Origin: Trametes villosa
Taxonomy: Eukaryota; Basidiomycota; Agaricomycetes; Polyporales; Polyporaceae
Assembly: GCA_002964805.2 (NCBI GenBank)
Contig: PUDQ02000001.1
Location: forward strand, 6,720,001 to 6,784,000
Reading direction: 5' to 3'
Length of the DNA: 64,000 nucleotides
In this document: piece by piece, positions 36,251-47,843 of the stretch
Numbering within the stretch: the first letter of the stretch is position 1
How the letters are laid out: each line of letters opens with the position of its first letter
The notes under the pieces: model-generated
What the model was told of the DNA's origin: nothing
What the model saw: only the letters and a program-made list of their open reading frames with translations
Database searches by the model: none
Position numbers and translations under genes: made by a program

Positions 36251-36910
36251 TCACTCAGAAGTCTCTCGTCGTAGAAACAGGTCAATGGCGGCAGAAAAGG
36301 CAGCAAACGCCAGGCCGCCACCCATGACCGCTTTTGGCCCAGAATTCCGCGCAAGGATACCACCGGCGACGAAACCCGCGGCGACCGGGTTCACCATGTC
36401 GTTTCGTGCTCGATACTACCGACCCAGTGAGCCGACCAGTCTGGTTTGCGCAGGACACTAGGGGCACTCACCGACTCGATCACGCACTCAATGCCCGCGA
36501 AGAGCGCCCCGACCTTGCCGAAGCCCTTGCCGCTCTTCACCATGCCGCGGCCCATCTCCTTGAAGATCTCGCGCGCCTTCTGCTGCGTGCTGAGGTTCTG
36601 CCGGAGCAGCGGGTCCTCGTACGCGAACGAGGAGCTCATGAGCGAGAAGAACGCGCCGATCGCGAAACCTAGCCAAGCGCAGGAACTTCTAGCAGTCCAC
36701 CCCAGCATACACAAAAAAGGGTTGGCAAGAAGACGCACCTCCGCCACCCGCGATAATGGTCTTCGCGACGCACGACTCCATGCCGACCTGCATGTAGTCC
36801 TGGTACTTCTTCGCCTGGAGGTAGTTTTCCCGGTCTTCATCGCTGATGCCTGGCGGTAGCGGCTCCTTTCCAGCCGGGAAGACCGGGGCGACCAGCGGGA
36901 GGTTGTTCAT
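36251..36910 (-). CDS. TIM22: mitochondrial inner membrane translocase subunit Tim22
   Basis: Pore of the TIM22 complex, which inserts carrier proteins into the inner membrane. Three exons (36910-36739, 36668-36472, 36415-36251) sum to 534 nt, 177 residues, as expected. Tim17/Tim22/Tim23 family features: [19 protein letters not shown] opening the first membrane segment, [20 protein letters not shown] in the loop, then [20 protein letters not shown] and [11 protein letters not shown]. Cysteines in ESC and IEC are at the positions of the Tim22 disulfide pair. The start codon is 207 bp from the divergent PPM1 start, so the two probably share a promoter region. Confidence 0.95.
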
Positions 36911-37117
36911 GGCGCGAGCGCAGCGGGGTCGCTGGCAGAGACGTCGAGGAGAGAGAGCAAGCCGTCCACGGCGTCCACGAGCAAGCGCGGCACACCGATA
37001 TTTCTGCTGACTAAGCGCCGTAAACGGAAATCTTGTCTTCCGGGAGGGCGGTCCGTTAGCCCGAGATTGATCGGTTTTGAGCGTGAGCCCTTCAGCTTGC
37101 TCTTGCTCTCGACCACG

Positions 37118-38401
37118 ATGTTCCCGCCCCAGCAACGCTTACCAGAGGGAGACGCCGCCATACGCGCAACAGACAACGATGCGGCCCTAGCGCGACTCTC
37201 TGCGGTTCGGAAAGGCTACCTCGCAGACCCATACATCACTCCGCTTGTTCCGCGCGCGCATCTCCAGCAGGCCCGGCCGCCGCTCATCAACATCGGAACA
37301 TACGTTCGATCGGAGGCTCTCGACGAGCTAGTAGACGGGTGGCTCGCGCTGTGCGAGCAAGAGGGCACTAAATGCCAAATCGTGAGCATGGGCGCGGGCA
37401 GCGATACGCGATTCTGGAGGATCGCGGTACGTCCGAGCCTGGCGATCTCAGACGGGCGCATATACTGAACAGGCGTGTTCAGCCAGACTGGACCTAGGAA
37501 GGGCACCCTGGCGCGCTACATTGAAGTGGACTTCCCGGAAATCACAACTAAGAAAGCGATGGCGATCAGGAAGAGCAGGGATCTCAGCGCCGCCCTCGGC
37601 TTGCCAGAGCAGGTATCCATAGGTAAGTACCCTGCCGGTCGCCTGTCAATTTGCTACATGGACCGCTCTTTCTAGCCGGCGGCGGTACCGCTCTACATTC
37701 GCCAGTGTATAACCTACTCTCCGGGGACCTGCGCAAACCGCCCGCAGAATCCCTCGCGCCCCTCCTATCGGCTACACCCGAACCTTTACTCTCGCCTTCG
37801 CTCCCGACCCTCCTGCTTTTTGAGTGTGTCCTCGCATATATGACCCCTGCCGCCTCCGGCGCCGTGCTAAAATGGTTCACCGACTACTTCGGCGCTCCGG
37901 GCGGCACGGCTCCTTTGGGATGCGTCGTGTACGAGATGTTCGCGCTGCACGGTCCATTTGGGAAGGTTATGGTGAACAACCTGAAGGTGCGCCCCGCTTG
38001 CTTCTCCATGCGCATGTATGCGCGGCCCGGTTGACGCGTACTAGGCGCGGAACGTCACCCTCCCCGGGGCCGAGCCATACACGACTTTCGAGTCGCTCCC
38101 TACGCGGTTCTTGCAGCACGGGTGGGAGGTCGCGAAGGCGCTCACGCTGAAGGACATCCGGCGTGAATACATTGAGCCTGCAGAGCTGGAACGGTGCGTG
38201 TGCACTGTCCCTCATGCTTACGGGAGCGTGACTGAATGTATACTGTGCGATAGGATATCTGAACTGGAGATGCTGGACGAGATCGAGGAGCTCGAGCTTG
38301 TGCTCGCGCACTATGCTATCACGTGGGGGATCAAACTGCCCCATGATCCTACTGGGCTGAAGGCGGGATGGCGAGAGTGGGGGCTGAGACGGAAAGTATA
38401 G
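37118..38401 (+). CDS. PPM1: leucine carboxyl methyltransferase 1 (PP2A methyltransferase)
   Basis: Methylates the C-terminal leucine of the PP2A catalytic subunit with S-adenosylmethionine, controlling assembly of the phosphatase holoenzyme. The N-terminus carries RKGYLADPYITPLVP and INIGTYVRSEALDELV, then the SAM-binding motif VSMGAGSDTRFWRI. Later exons carry EVDFPEITTKKAMAI, TLLLFECVLAYMTP and the C-terminal half to LKAGWREWGLRRKV. About six exons with 50-60-nt introns. I start at the ATG of MFPPQQRLPEGDAA (37118); an upstream in-frame ATG at 37067 would overlap the presumed shared promoter with TIM22. Identity is firm; exon borders inside are approximate. Confidence 0.92.
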
Positions 38402-38684
38402 TCAATTCTGGAGTGCTCAGGGAAAGGAATACATAAGTGTACTTGTAGGTAGTTCGCGGATAGCCTTCCTATCCTACTCACTACCCCCAATAGATCCATT
38501 CACGGCCAGGATTCCATCCAAGTTACCGACTAACACTCGGAAGCATCCTTCAACGCGATAGAAATCCACAGTCACTACCCTTTAGTCCATTAACAGGCAA
38601 CTCTCCACCGGCTTCCATCCCTCTCCCCTATTCCTTCAAGCAACCACCTAGTAGCAAGCGCATACATTCGCGGCCGGTCCATCC

Positions 38685-39824
38685 TCAGACGTAGGCAGGC
38701 CCGTCGTGCGCAAGGAAGCGGCCGTTGTCCGCCAGCGTCAGCCCGTCAATGACCTGCAGCTGCTTGCGCACAGACGACCCGGGGCTCTCCAGCACGATCT
38801 GCGCGCCCGCCTGCTCGAAATCGTCCGCCGCCTTCAGGATGTTCTCCTGCGCCGCCGCGTCGCCTGCCCGATCCCAGTCAGCCTCCTTCCCACTCCCATT
38901 TTCCCCTCACATCGCGAATAAAGCGAGAAAGCACGACTTACCGGAGCCAACCTCGCCCCTCGTCCCGCTCGTGTCCACCAGCCCGGGCGTGAGCGTCACC
39001 ACAACAAAACCCTCGTCCTTCAGCTGCAGCGCCCACTTCGTCGCGACGAGCACCGCGGACGCCTTCGTCGCGTTGTACGCGACGAGGTCGCGCACGCCGA
39101 GCGCGCGCACCGTCTTCGCGTCGCCGCCGCCGGTGCCGATCACGACGACCTTCTTGGTGGGGCCCGCGCGCAGGAGCGGCACGAAGGCGGAGATGCTGTG
39201 CACGACGCCCAGGGTGTTCACTTTAAACTGTGAAACGGGGGACGTCAGCACGCGGTCACTCGAAGCTGCGTGCATAAAAGTGTGTGTGGCGTACCGCGTC
39301 GATCATGTCTGCGTCGAGCTCGTCCATGCTTGGGCTGAAGGCGCGAAGGTCAGCATTTGTAAACGTGGTCGAATGCATGGTGCTCACTAGTCATTGAAGC
39401 CGAAGAAAACGGTCTTCTGGTCCGTCTTCGCCGCGTTGTGGATGAGATAGTCGAGCTTCCCGCCCGTCACCTCCGCGATCTCCTCCGCCGCGCGCTGTGA
39501 AGCAAGACGAGGTCAATCCTGATCCCGCTCTACAAAAACATTGAGTCCGGGCGCATACCTTCATGGACTCGTAGTCGACGATGTCGCCCTCGACGACATG
39601 GACGTTCTTCACGCCCGCGATCGCAGCCTGGAGGTGCGTGCTCCTCGCCTTGTTGCGCACGACCGCGAAGACGACCGCGTCTGCCCGTGCAGCCTGCAAT
39701 CAAGTATGGCAGTCAGCATACAAGCACAAGCAGCTGCGCAGAAAAAAGGAAGACTTGCCAACTGGCGGATGTATTCGAGGCCAATCCCGCGCGAAGCACC
39801 AATAACAGCGTAGGACACAACCAT
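38685..39824 (-). CDS. short-chain dehydrogenase/reductase
   Basis: Classical SDR of about 265 residues. The Rossmann motif GASRGIG follows the start (MVVSYAVIGASRGIGLEYIR). NHNAA-type motif LIHNAAKTDQ and the catalytic YNATK (YxxxK) within RDLVAYNATKASAVLV are present, followed by VTLTPGLVDTSGTRG. It ends HDGPAYV. One small exon (about 39293-39334) encodes the middle of YPSMDELDADMIDA. The closest characterised relatives are fungal SDRs of the csgA/Ydl type with unknown substrate; NAD(P) dependence is a family property. No PTS1 or presequence is evident, so probably cytosolic. Confidence 0.88.
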
Positions 39825-40712
39825 CTCGTCAAGGTATTCAGGTGCAGAGGGATGTGTTGGGAGTGCGAGTTTGCTGCTCGGGGAGGGCTGTTGTTCTGCT
39901 CAACCCGGCCCCCCTCCCTTTTATACTTCGACGACCTCTCCTACATATCCCTAGGAGAAGCACGCTGCAGTCGAACCCGTGCTGCAACATGATGGTACAC
40001 TCTGTGCTCTGCCGTTCTGGTACGCTCGATGGCGGTCCTGCACAGCCGCGCGTCAGCACGGCAGCAAGCAGCGCTCGCGCTATCGCCGATAGCCGCGCTC
40101 TTAACAGCGATGCGCTACGCCGACGCTGTAGTGCTACAAACGATACGCGGGTGAGTTCACTTCGAGTTCTATCGGAACAAACACAGTGATCACGCCCACC
40201 GGTAGCACGCGATGAGTTACAAAAGGAAGCTTGTTGAGGTCGTGTGGGACCGCCGCCTCGCCAGGAAGTGCGACATATCCGAATCGACATATCCGATGCT
40301 TCGCGTGGTTTGATCCATAAGAACCGTTTTCGGACGTTATTTTCTAGAAAGACGTCGTGGGCCAACAACTTCCCCAAGCTCTAGTACTCCAACGCGAAGC
40401 CAGCGTAAGTAGTAAGGATTCCATCATTAGTCTAGATACTTGAATGAATACATGTGGGTACACAGATCTGGCTTCGTGCTGGTGACTACATATCATATCG
40501 CCCGGGCCCCTCTACTAGCTAGCAGCTATGCATATATCATCGCCATCGTCAGACGTCGCAAACAAACAGTCCTGGTCCGACAGGAATAAGATTAGTACTA
40601 GCCACACCCGTGCGCACGCGAAGGCGCCGCACCCAAACCCCGAACACCTTGGAACAACAGTCCTTGATTCCCTTTACAACGTACACATTCGACCTCTTCT
40701 CCTCTTCTCCGT
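39825..40712. other. intergenic stretch, 0.9 kb
   Basis: Promoter side of the SDR gene and the 3' side of the arrestin gene. The open frames here (up to 179 codons, minus strand) show no family and no matching exon pattern. No RNA gene seen. Confidence 0.5.
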
Positions 40713-43535
40713 TTAATGCGACGCATGCGACGGCGCGTGCGTCCCAGCCCCAACAGCGACGCCCTCGACCGCCGCCGCATACGACGGCGGCGCCTCGCCT
40801 TCCTCCGTAACCTCGCCCGCAATCAGCTGCTCAAACAGCTCCGTCGTTGAGCGCTCCAGCGAGTGGCGCCTCGACAGCGGTGGGCTGGCCACCGCAGCCC
40901 CCACCCCCGCGACGGGGCTCTGCGCCCCACTCGGCAGGGAGTCCTCCGACAGCCCCGACTCCATCCGCTGTAGGTGCCCCGGGGACGGCGCGTGCGCGGA
41001 CAGCGACAGCGAGCTTGTCGTCGACGGATGCGCCGAGACGGACGCGGAACGGATGGGCGTGTGCGAGCCGGAGCCGGGATGAGCCGTGGGCGAGACGACG
41101 AAGGGCGCGGCGCCGATGTGGATGTCGCCGTCGGTGAGCACGCTGAGCGTCGGATGTGTGGCGAGGGCGGAGGAGGGGTCGGGGAGCTGGGAGTATGGCG
41201 GGAGGGAGATGTAGTCGGGGTTGCATAGGTGCTGAAAATAATTGTCAGCCTCCGCTTAGGAGGTAGGGAATGCAGGGCGGGAAACTCACCGAGAGGATGT
41301 GCACGGGCGTCTGTACGACGATGTCGAATAGCTTCCGCTTTCCCGTCTGCGGGTCGACAGCGGAATCGTCTCCCCGCTCCACACGGAAGATGATCTTGAG
41401 CATATGCGACACTGAGATGTTGCTCCGCTTGTTCTTGTTCGTCGTGTGCAGCGACTCGCCCGCCTTGGGCAATTGCAGCGGTTTGCGAATCGTCCAGGGT
41501 CCGGGGCCCATCAGGTTCGACGCAATCTCCCCTATATCGTCGTTCGCATCGACAATCTCGAGCAGCGGAGACTGCCTGAATGCGTCTGGGTCATCGGACA
41601 GGAGCGGAAGGATAGGCGGGCCATCTTTCTTGGCGTACTTGAGCGCAAGCAGTGAAGCTCGGGTGATAGGGTCGGTGCGGGAGATGCGCTTGAACTGGGT
41701 CCAGTAGTCCACCCGCTCTGCAGGCACACACGAGTGAGATTATAGTCGGAGAAGAGGTGCAGAAAGACGTACCCTCCACGAGAACGGATATCCGGTGTAT
41801 CTTCATCTTCGTCCACGGCATGAACGTGATGCTGATGGGCATCGTACCCCCGAGCGGGAAGCTACGGCCAGAGATCGCAATGAGGTACTGCATCTGCGTG
41901 TCCCACTGCCGCTCGACGATGATGCTCTCTGACTCCTCCGTGTCGTCCTCGCATGGCGTCGCGACAACGGTGATATCCTGAGACGTCTGTAGCTTGGCCT
42001 TGAACGCGCCCGGCCGATGTACGACGGCTTTCAGCTTCCACGTTACTGAGCCATAGTCGACGGCCAAGCTCGGAGGGGAGTTGGCAGGGATGGCGAAGGA
42101 GACAGGATATGTGTAGACTCCTGCGAATGACGTCAGGATATATAGGGAGCGGTATGGATGCGCGGACCATACCTCTGCGGAACTCTTTCCATCCGTCCCC
42201 ATGTTCCCGCCCGTCGTCCACGTCGAAACCTAGAGCCTCACTCACTCGCCCGAGAGCCGATAACTCCTTGTGCACGGGTTTCTCCTCGGGCTCCTCCATG
42301 ATGACACGGTCGCGCGCGCGACCACGCGGCGGAGTGACATCGCCATGATGAGGGTGCTCGGCCTCGACCATGGGGGATTTCGAGCGGACGCGGTCCTTCA
42401 TTGCCTCTAGCAGCGCGCTCGCGAAGGTGAACCGTTTGTTCTTCCTCCCGCGATGATCGTCGCCGTCTGCCTCTCGCTGCCTTGACGGCGTGCGGGAGCT
42501 CGGGCTGCGTACGGGCGGCTGCGATGGCATGCGTTGCGGGAGCTGCGATGCGCTGCTCCCGACCTGGAACTCGCGGTCCTCATCGAAACTGACGCGGCGG
42601 GAATCTGGTGGCGGGGACAGAACGCTTGCGGACGATCTAGCACCAGTCCGAGACTGGGAACGGTCATATGCAAAGCCTAACTTACGCAGCTCAGCGACAC
42701 GAATCATAGCCAGGAAGGGCGCACTCACTGTGATAGTGGTGGTGCTCTCCCTCGAGTTCCGACTGGAACGCGCGCCGCAGATCATCCAGACTCCGCGCGG
42801 GGGACTCGTCATAAGTCCCGAAAGGTGACCGCTGCATAACCATCGCCGTTGGACTCAGGTGCGGAGTTACGTCGGGAGAATATGTGGGCGTATACGGGGG
42901 AGTGAGGGGCAGTTGCGCGGGTGATTGGGCATTTTGGCGATGCGAAACGAAGGACCTCTGGAAGTGCGTCTGGTCGACGCTCATATATCGCCTGTGGTTC
43001 CGGTGCTGCTCCGTATGTTGCGGGTACGGGGACCTGCCACGATCCTCCTCGGTCTGTCCATCGGGCTGAACATAGCTAGACCGTTCGGAGTGATCTTCGT
43101 CTTCGTGCTCTAAAGACAAGCCGGGCCCAACCGAGAGGGTGCGACGAGTGCCGGCTCCGGGGGTCTGCCCCGCACGGAAGAACACGTAGGATTGCGAGTA
43201 AATCTCGTGTTCTTCCGTTATCTCTATCCTGCGCGCGCCCACTCCTGGAAGAAGCTCAGTGCAAGTCCGATGAAATTGTGCGTGCAGTGATATCACCACT
43301 CACCCTCGGGCCACGCTGTCACTGTCTTCCCGACCAGTTCTATCTCAATGCTGGTGATCCTGGTCGGTTTGGCCAGATTGAGGACCAGCAGGCCTCGAAC
43401 CATGCCCGGCGGCGCATCGGCCTGGAGGTTTCTTTGTCGGCCGGTGGCATCTCCCGCGCGGAGGAAGACTACGGACTCGGCGAGCCGGATGTCGAGCGAG
43501 TTCTTGTGGGGGTGCGCTTTGAGTGCGGTGGGCAT
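40713..43535 (-). CDS. alpha-arrestin (ART-type ubiquitin-ligase adaptor)
   Basis: Adaptor that brings a Rsp5/Nedd4 ubiquitin ligase to plasma-membrane transporters and triggers endocytosis. Exon 1 (from MPTALKAHPHKN at 43535) and the next carry the arrestin N-lobe: LDIRLAESVVFLRAG, GLLVLNLAKPTRITSIEIEL and VGARRIEITEEHEIYSQSYV. A long Ser/Pro/Arg-rich insertion follows (about 350 residues), then GVYTYPVSFAIPANSPPSL, VDYGSVTWKLKAVVHRPG, and the C-lobe with FRVERGDDSAVDPQTGKRKL and FDIVVQTPVHILS. PY-type motifs are visible: LPPYSQLP, PPYTPTY and PPSYAAAV near the end. The insertion in the arrestin fold and the Ser-rich tail are probable phospho-regulatory regions. An upstream in-frame ATG at 43685 is possible. 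Confidence 0.9.
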
Positions 43536-44531
43536 GGAGAGGGCGAAAGGAAGAGGGTGTGGTCGGCGCGAGAGAGGGCAGGGAGGAGGAGGGTCGCCCG
43601 CGAAGGTCCTCCAGGCCGATCGAGACTGACCCGCCCTGGATCTCAATTCAGTTTTGATTTTTCCGGCACGGCTATCCCGGAGCATGTGCGCCGTCCCGAT
43701 TAAGGCGGGCCACCTTCCATATACGTCATGTAGATGGGTGAGATCCGGCGGCAGATTTGCTTACCGTCGCGGATCTAGATTACTTCTTAGCACCGACTTT
43801 ATTTCCCCACCTGTGCCATGCACGCCCTTGATGGCGTTTTACTGACGACGAGCAGGCTCTTCTTTCCGGTAAGAACGACCGCGGCAAGGGCAGAGGAGGT
43901 GCTCACTTACTCGTACCCATGTCGCCGTATCCTCCCGACCGATTTGCTTTTCACTTGAACCTGGGCGTCCCGGAGGCAACCCACCGATGTTCCTGGAGCG
44001 GGGGATCTCGCACGCCGGCTGGCGCCGGCGCTCCAGAGTGGGTGTGGACGCATGCGTGCGGCGCACGTTTGACGCATGGATCATTTCCGGACAAGACGGC
44101 ATAGATTTACGCAGAAAAATTGAACAGCGAGCGGGGAGGAGCGGGGCCCGAGGCCAAGTGAGGATTTGCGGGGGCGAGGTCGGGGTGAGCAGAGGAAAAA
44201 CGCGGGGTGGTGGGGGAAAGAGAGAGCGTAGATAAAGATCAGCGGGCCTCGGGGGTTCCTTTATACACGTCTGCAAATATGGTTCCGAAGAGCGTAGCAT
44301 CGGACGGGGCGCATCGAAGAGAAGGGGCAACTGCTGCTCCGACATTCTTTCGAAGGTGCAACACAACGATGGGCACATGTGAAGGGTGCCTCTATGTCTT
44401 GCGATTCCGAGGAAAGCGGAGCCATAATTGCAACCGCTGTCACTGAGAGATAGCAATGTCATATTTTGGAACGTGAACTCGTAAATCAGTCGTACAAAGC
44501 GCATACATCCACGCATCTACCCAGGCTACGC
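43536..44531. other. intergenic stretch, 1.0 kb
   Basis: Lies between the start of the arrestin gene and the stop of the first flavocytochrome gene. A 225-codon minus frame (44516-43839) has no recognisable family and crosses the expected promoter, so I do not call it. A TTTATACA box near 44260 is a possible core-promoter element. Confidence 0.45.
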
Positions 44532-47047
44532 TCACATCTTCGACTTGACTTCGCGCAACCGCGCGTGCTGCATGCCCTCATCTGTAAACACACTCGCATA
44601 AGTACCCGAGCCGGTGACACGACACGCAGCAAACAACGAGTGCTCACAGTTGGAATCATACAGCCTATCCCCAGGAACAGCGACGGTGTGCGCTTGCAAT
44701 GAGGACGCGTCGACCATCTCCGGCACGACCTCCTTCAGATTGCGCGCCCCGAGCAGGCGCATGTTCATCTCAAACTCGTCCTAGCCGCGGGGCAGTCAAT
44801 ATCACCGCGCCGGCGTCCATCAGTCAAAGTGAATAAACGCACATGGAGGATATTCAGCGCGTGGTCGACGCCCTCGTAGCCGTACGACGAGAACGCGTAG
44901 AGGAACGGCCGTCCGACGCCCACTACCCGTCAGCCTGCGTCAGCGAACCTCACCACAGCAAAACGTAGCGGTGATGTGTACCTGCAGTCGCGCCGAGCGC
45001 GACGGCCTTCAGGACGTCGTTCGCGCGGCGGACGCCGCCGTCGACGAACACCTGGAACTTCTCGTTCGGGAACCGGAGCCCGCGGCGCTTCCCGAGCTCG
45101 CGCGTCACTTCGGTGAGCACCTCGATGCCGGAGCGCGAGAAGTCGAGCTGCCGCCCGCCGTGGTTGGAGAGCACAACACCGGCGAGGCCTGCGTCGTATG
45201 CTTGGAGCGCGTCCTACGCGAACACCGGTTAGTGGTGGGGAGACAGACGTAACGACAGACGGGCATACCTCCCAGCACTGGACACCCTTGAGGATGAGCG
45301 GCACTGAAGAGTTCGTTAGAGACGTGCATTTAAGAGCGGCGGCCACACTCACTCTTAGTGATGCTCTGGAACCAAGGGATGTCTTTCCAGTCAAGGCCAG
45401 GGTCGATGAACGACTTCAGCGAAGATGAGCACGCATACACTCTGTTATCATCACGGCACTTACGCTGATAGCACGGGCGGCACCCTGCGAGCGGTCGACC
45501 TTGTCTTGCTGCTTGTTCTCCGTAACCTCCGCCGGGTCTTCCGCATCGAACTTCTGCCGCATATCCTGAACAACCCGGTTGGCCTTAGTCATAGGGGAAA
45601 CACGGAGGCGCAGCTTACCTTCTCGCGACGACCGAGCTGAGGAGCATCGACGGTGATGAACAGCGCCTTGATGCCGCGTTTCTCCGCGTGTTGTACGAAC
45701 TTCTTCGTGATCTCGCGGTCCTTGTTTACGTAGCTGAATACTCGTCAGGAGTGCAGCGAGGAACCAGTGACTATTGGTACTTACAGCTGGAGGAACTGCA
45801 CTTGTCCGGGCTTCGCGTTGTCGACGATCTCGTCGAACGAACATGAAGCGAGCGTGGGGATCTGCAACGCGGTTAACCGGAGGAATATGGCAGCAAGAGG
45901 CGTCGGCATACCATTTGAATGACGCCGTGCTTGGCGGCGGCCCTCGTCAGGTTCAGCTCACCGTCGGGGTGCCCAAGCTTCCCTAGTGCAGTAGCCGTCT
46001 ACGTTCGCGCGCTGCTTAAGCAAAAGTCCGCGCATAGATGCGATCAAACTCACAATGTATAGTGGCATCTTCGTGTCGAATCCGAGAATCTTCGTCGAGA
46101 ACTCCACAGTCGTAACATCGCGCAGAATGCGGGGACGCCACCATATCCTGCGAAGCGCTCAGCGCACATATCTTCTCCTCGATGTGGATTACGCAACTCA
46201 CCGGTGGTACGCGCTGTGGTTCTCCCGGTTCGTGATCTCGTCCTCCGCCGCTGAGCTGTAATACGCCCACGCCTTCTCGGGCATAACCTCGCGCGCGATA
46301 GCCTGTATGTGGGGGGACGCGCGCACGCGATTGGCTCGTCAGCGCTCCGCCAATCACAGCGCATCAATTTCCCCAGTGCGGGGAAGGGCGCCAGAGTCGA
46401 AAGCGCACCTCAAAGTCGTGCAGGTTCAGGATCTCGGAAAGCGGGGGGCGGTTCGCTATCCGCTCCTGGCGCGCCTTCTCCTGGTCGGTGACCTTGACCT
46501 CGACCTTGAGAACGGTGTCGGGGTCGACGCTTCCGAGGCTGGAGAGAAAGACGGAAGGCGTCGGTGTCGGAATTGCGGAGGGATATGCGAGCGGAACTTA
46601 CTGTTTCTCGGGAGGGAGGTGCGTCTCGATAGCATCTGGCGGGTGGATAGGGTCGTATTCCGCACTGTTAAGGCAGAAGCCATGAGCACCGATCCACAGG
46701 AGACATGCTGAGAAACGTACGTCGCGTCTTTGCCTGCGTACTTCAAGATAATCCTGCTGCCACCTGCACAACGGTGAATGAGGTCATGAAGCTCCAGCGC
46801 GGGCTGAGGGAAATTTCAGCCTACCAGGATGGTCTGAAGAGGGTTGTCAGCATATATTCCCGCCAGTCTAGTCCGCAACAGACTCACCGTCCAGGAACTC
46901 GGTCACATCATACACTTTGCCTGTTCCACCGTCAGCGCTCTCCACTCGCGCCCCGTCTCGGGAGCGCTACCCACCGTGCACGATGATCCAGCAACTCTCG
47001 CGCGAGTTGTGTTTCGCCACCTCTTGTCCGGAGAGAACCTTTGCCAT
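44532..47047 (-). CDS. flavocytochrome b2-type dehydrogenase 1 (candidate glyoxylate dehydrogenase), PTS1
   Basis: FMN-dependent alpha-hydroxy-acid dehydrogenase with an N-terminal cytochrome b5 domain. The start MAKVLSGQEVAKHNSRESCW leads straight into the b5 domain, with no mitochondrial presequence. The heme motif DHPGGSR is made only if a 9-nt micro-exon (46833-46825) is included. The FMN domain has TATALGKLGHPDGELNLTRA, LFITVDAPQLGRREKDMR, VLSNHGGRQLDFSRSG (catalytic His and Arg) and VFVDGGVRRANDVLKA. With the last intron (44647-44582) removed the end is LYDSNYEGMQHARLREVKSKM. SKM fits the PTS1 consensus, pointing to peroxisomes. L-lactate dehydrogenase (Cyb2) is the default annotation; glyoxylate dehydrogenase of oxalate-forming polypores is the better fit given location and neighbours, but substrate is inferred. 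Confidence 0.88.
46825..46833 (-). other. 9-nt micro-exon carrying the heme-ligand histidine
   Basis: Plus-strand CAGGATGGT is read on minus as ACCATCCTG between acceptor CTTCAG (46839-46834) and donor GTAGGC (46824-46819). Flanking introns are 54 nt (46887-46834) and 61 nt (46824-46764). Joined to CTGGACG before and GTGGCAGC after, it restores LDDHPGGSR, the b5 heme motif. Without it the domain lacks the His. Confidence 0.85.
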
Positions 47048-47843
47048 CGCGTAAACCAAGAAGAGGAAGAGGAGCGAGTGAGTGAGCAATGATTCGGCCG
47101 CAGCCCAGTATACAACCTGGAGGGTGGTGGACGGAGGGTGAGTTGCGGAAACCTCGCTCCCGCGAATGTGCGGGGTGGGGTCGGGCCGCGCGCCCGACGG
47201 AAGGCGGGCGGCCGCGACAGCCAGCGGGCCGGTGCCGACGAGAGCTAGCGCGCGTGGCGGCGGCCGCGCTGTAGCGCTAAGCGCGCTGCACCTTGTTTGA
47301 ACTTTGAATTTCGATGGTTGCCGACGCCGACCATGTCCACGGATTCCCATGTGTTCAGAGTACTCCAGGGTATGCGGGGCTCCGGTTATCCGCGCGCACG
47401 GAGCTGGGAAAACAGGTGCGTAGCCTCATCCTTGTTTTCGAATTTGAACTGATTGTAGTACTTAGTCGCAGCTGAAGTTGTCTCAGAAGTGCGATAGCAA
47501 GAATAACGGTTGACTTGGTATACGCTTGACTCGTCGGTGACTGTGGTGCATAGAATCACAACATCAGCATGATTCCGACTGCTCGGATGATGATAGGAAG
47601 CCCATACCTCTTTTTGCTGAGTCCCCGACGCTCACGTTGGCGACTGTAAAGCTGTAAGCTTAAGCTTGGCAAAGTGTGCAAATAGGCTACGAAGAATGCA
47701 CTCGGCCAAGATATATAGAGGTATGTAAACACTATGGTACAGGGGCATGCTGATATCAGAGAACGGCAAAGACACGCATAAGATCAGGGGACAACGGATG
47801 AAAACCAACGGTATGGGGAGCGTCCGAACCACCAGGGGGCATC
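47048..47843. other. intergenic stretch between the flavocytochrome pair
   Basis: Promoter of copy 1 and 3' side of copy 2. It contains a GC-rich block near 47.17-47.28 kb with a palindrome GTCGGGC/GCCCGAC around 47173 and several GCGC-type half-palindromes, possibly binding sites. No gene seen. Confidence 0.5.

Noticed and set aside
43839..44516. 225-codon minus frame upstream of the arrestin
   Set aside because: No recognisable motif, biased composition, and it overlaps the expected promoter of the arrestin gene.
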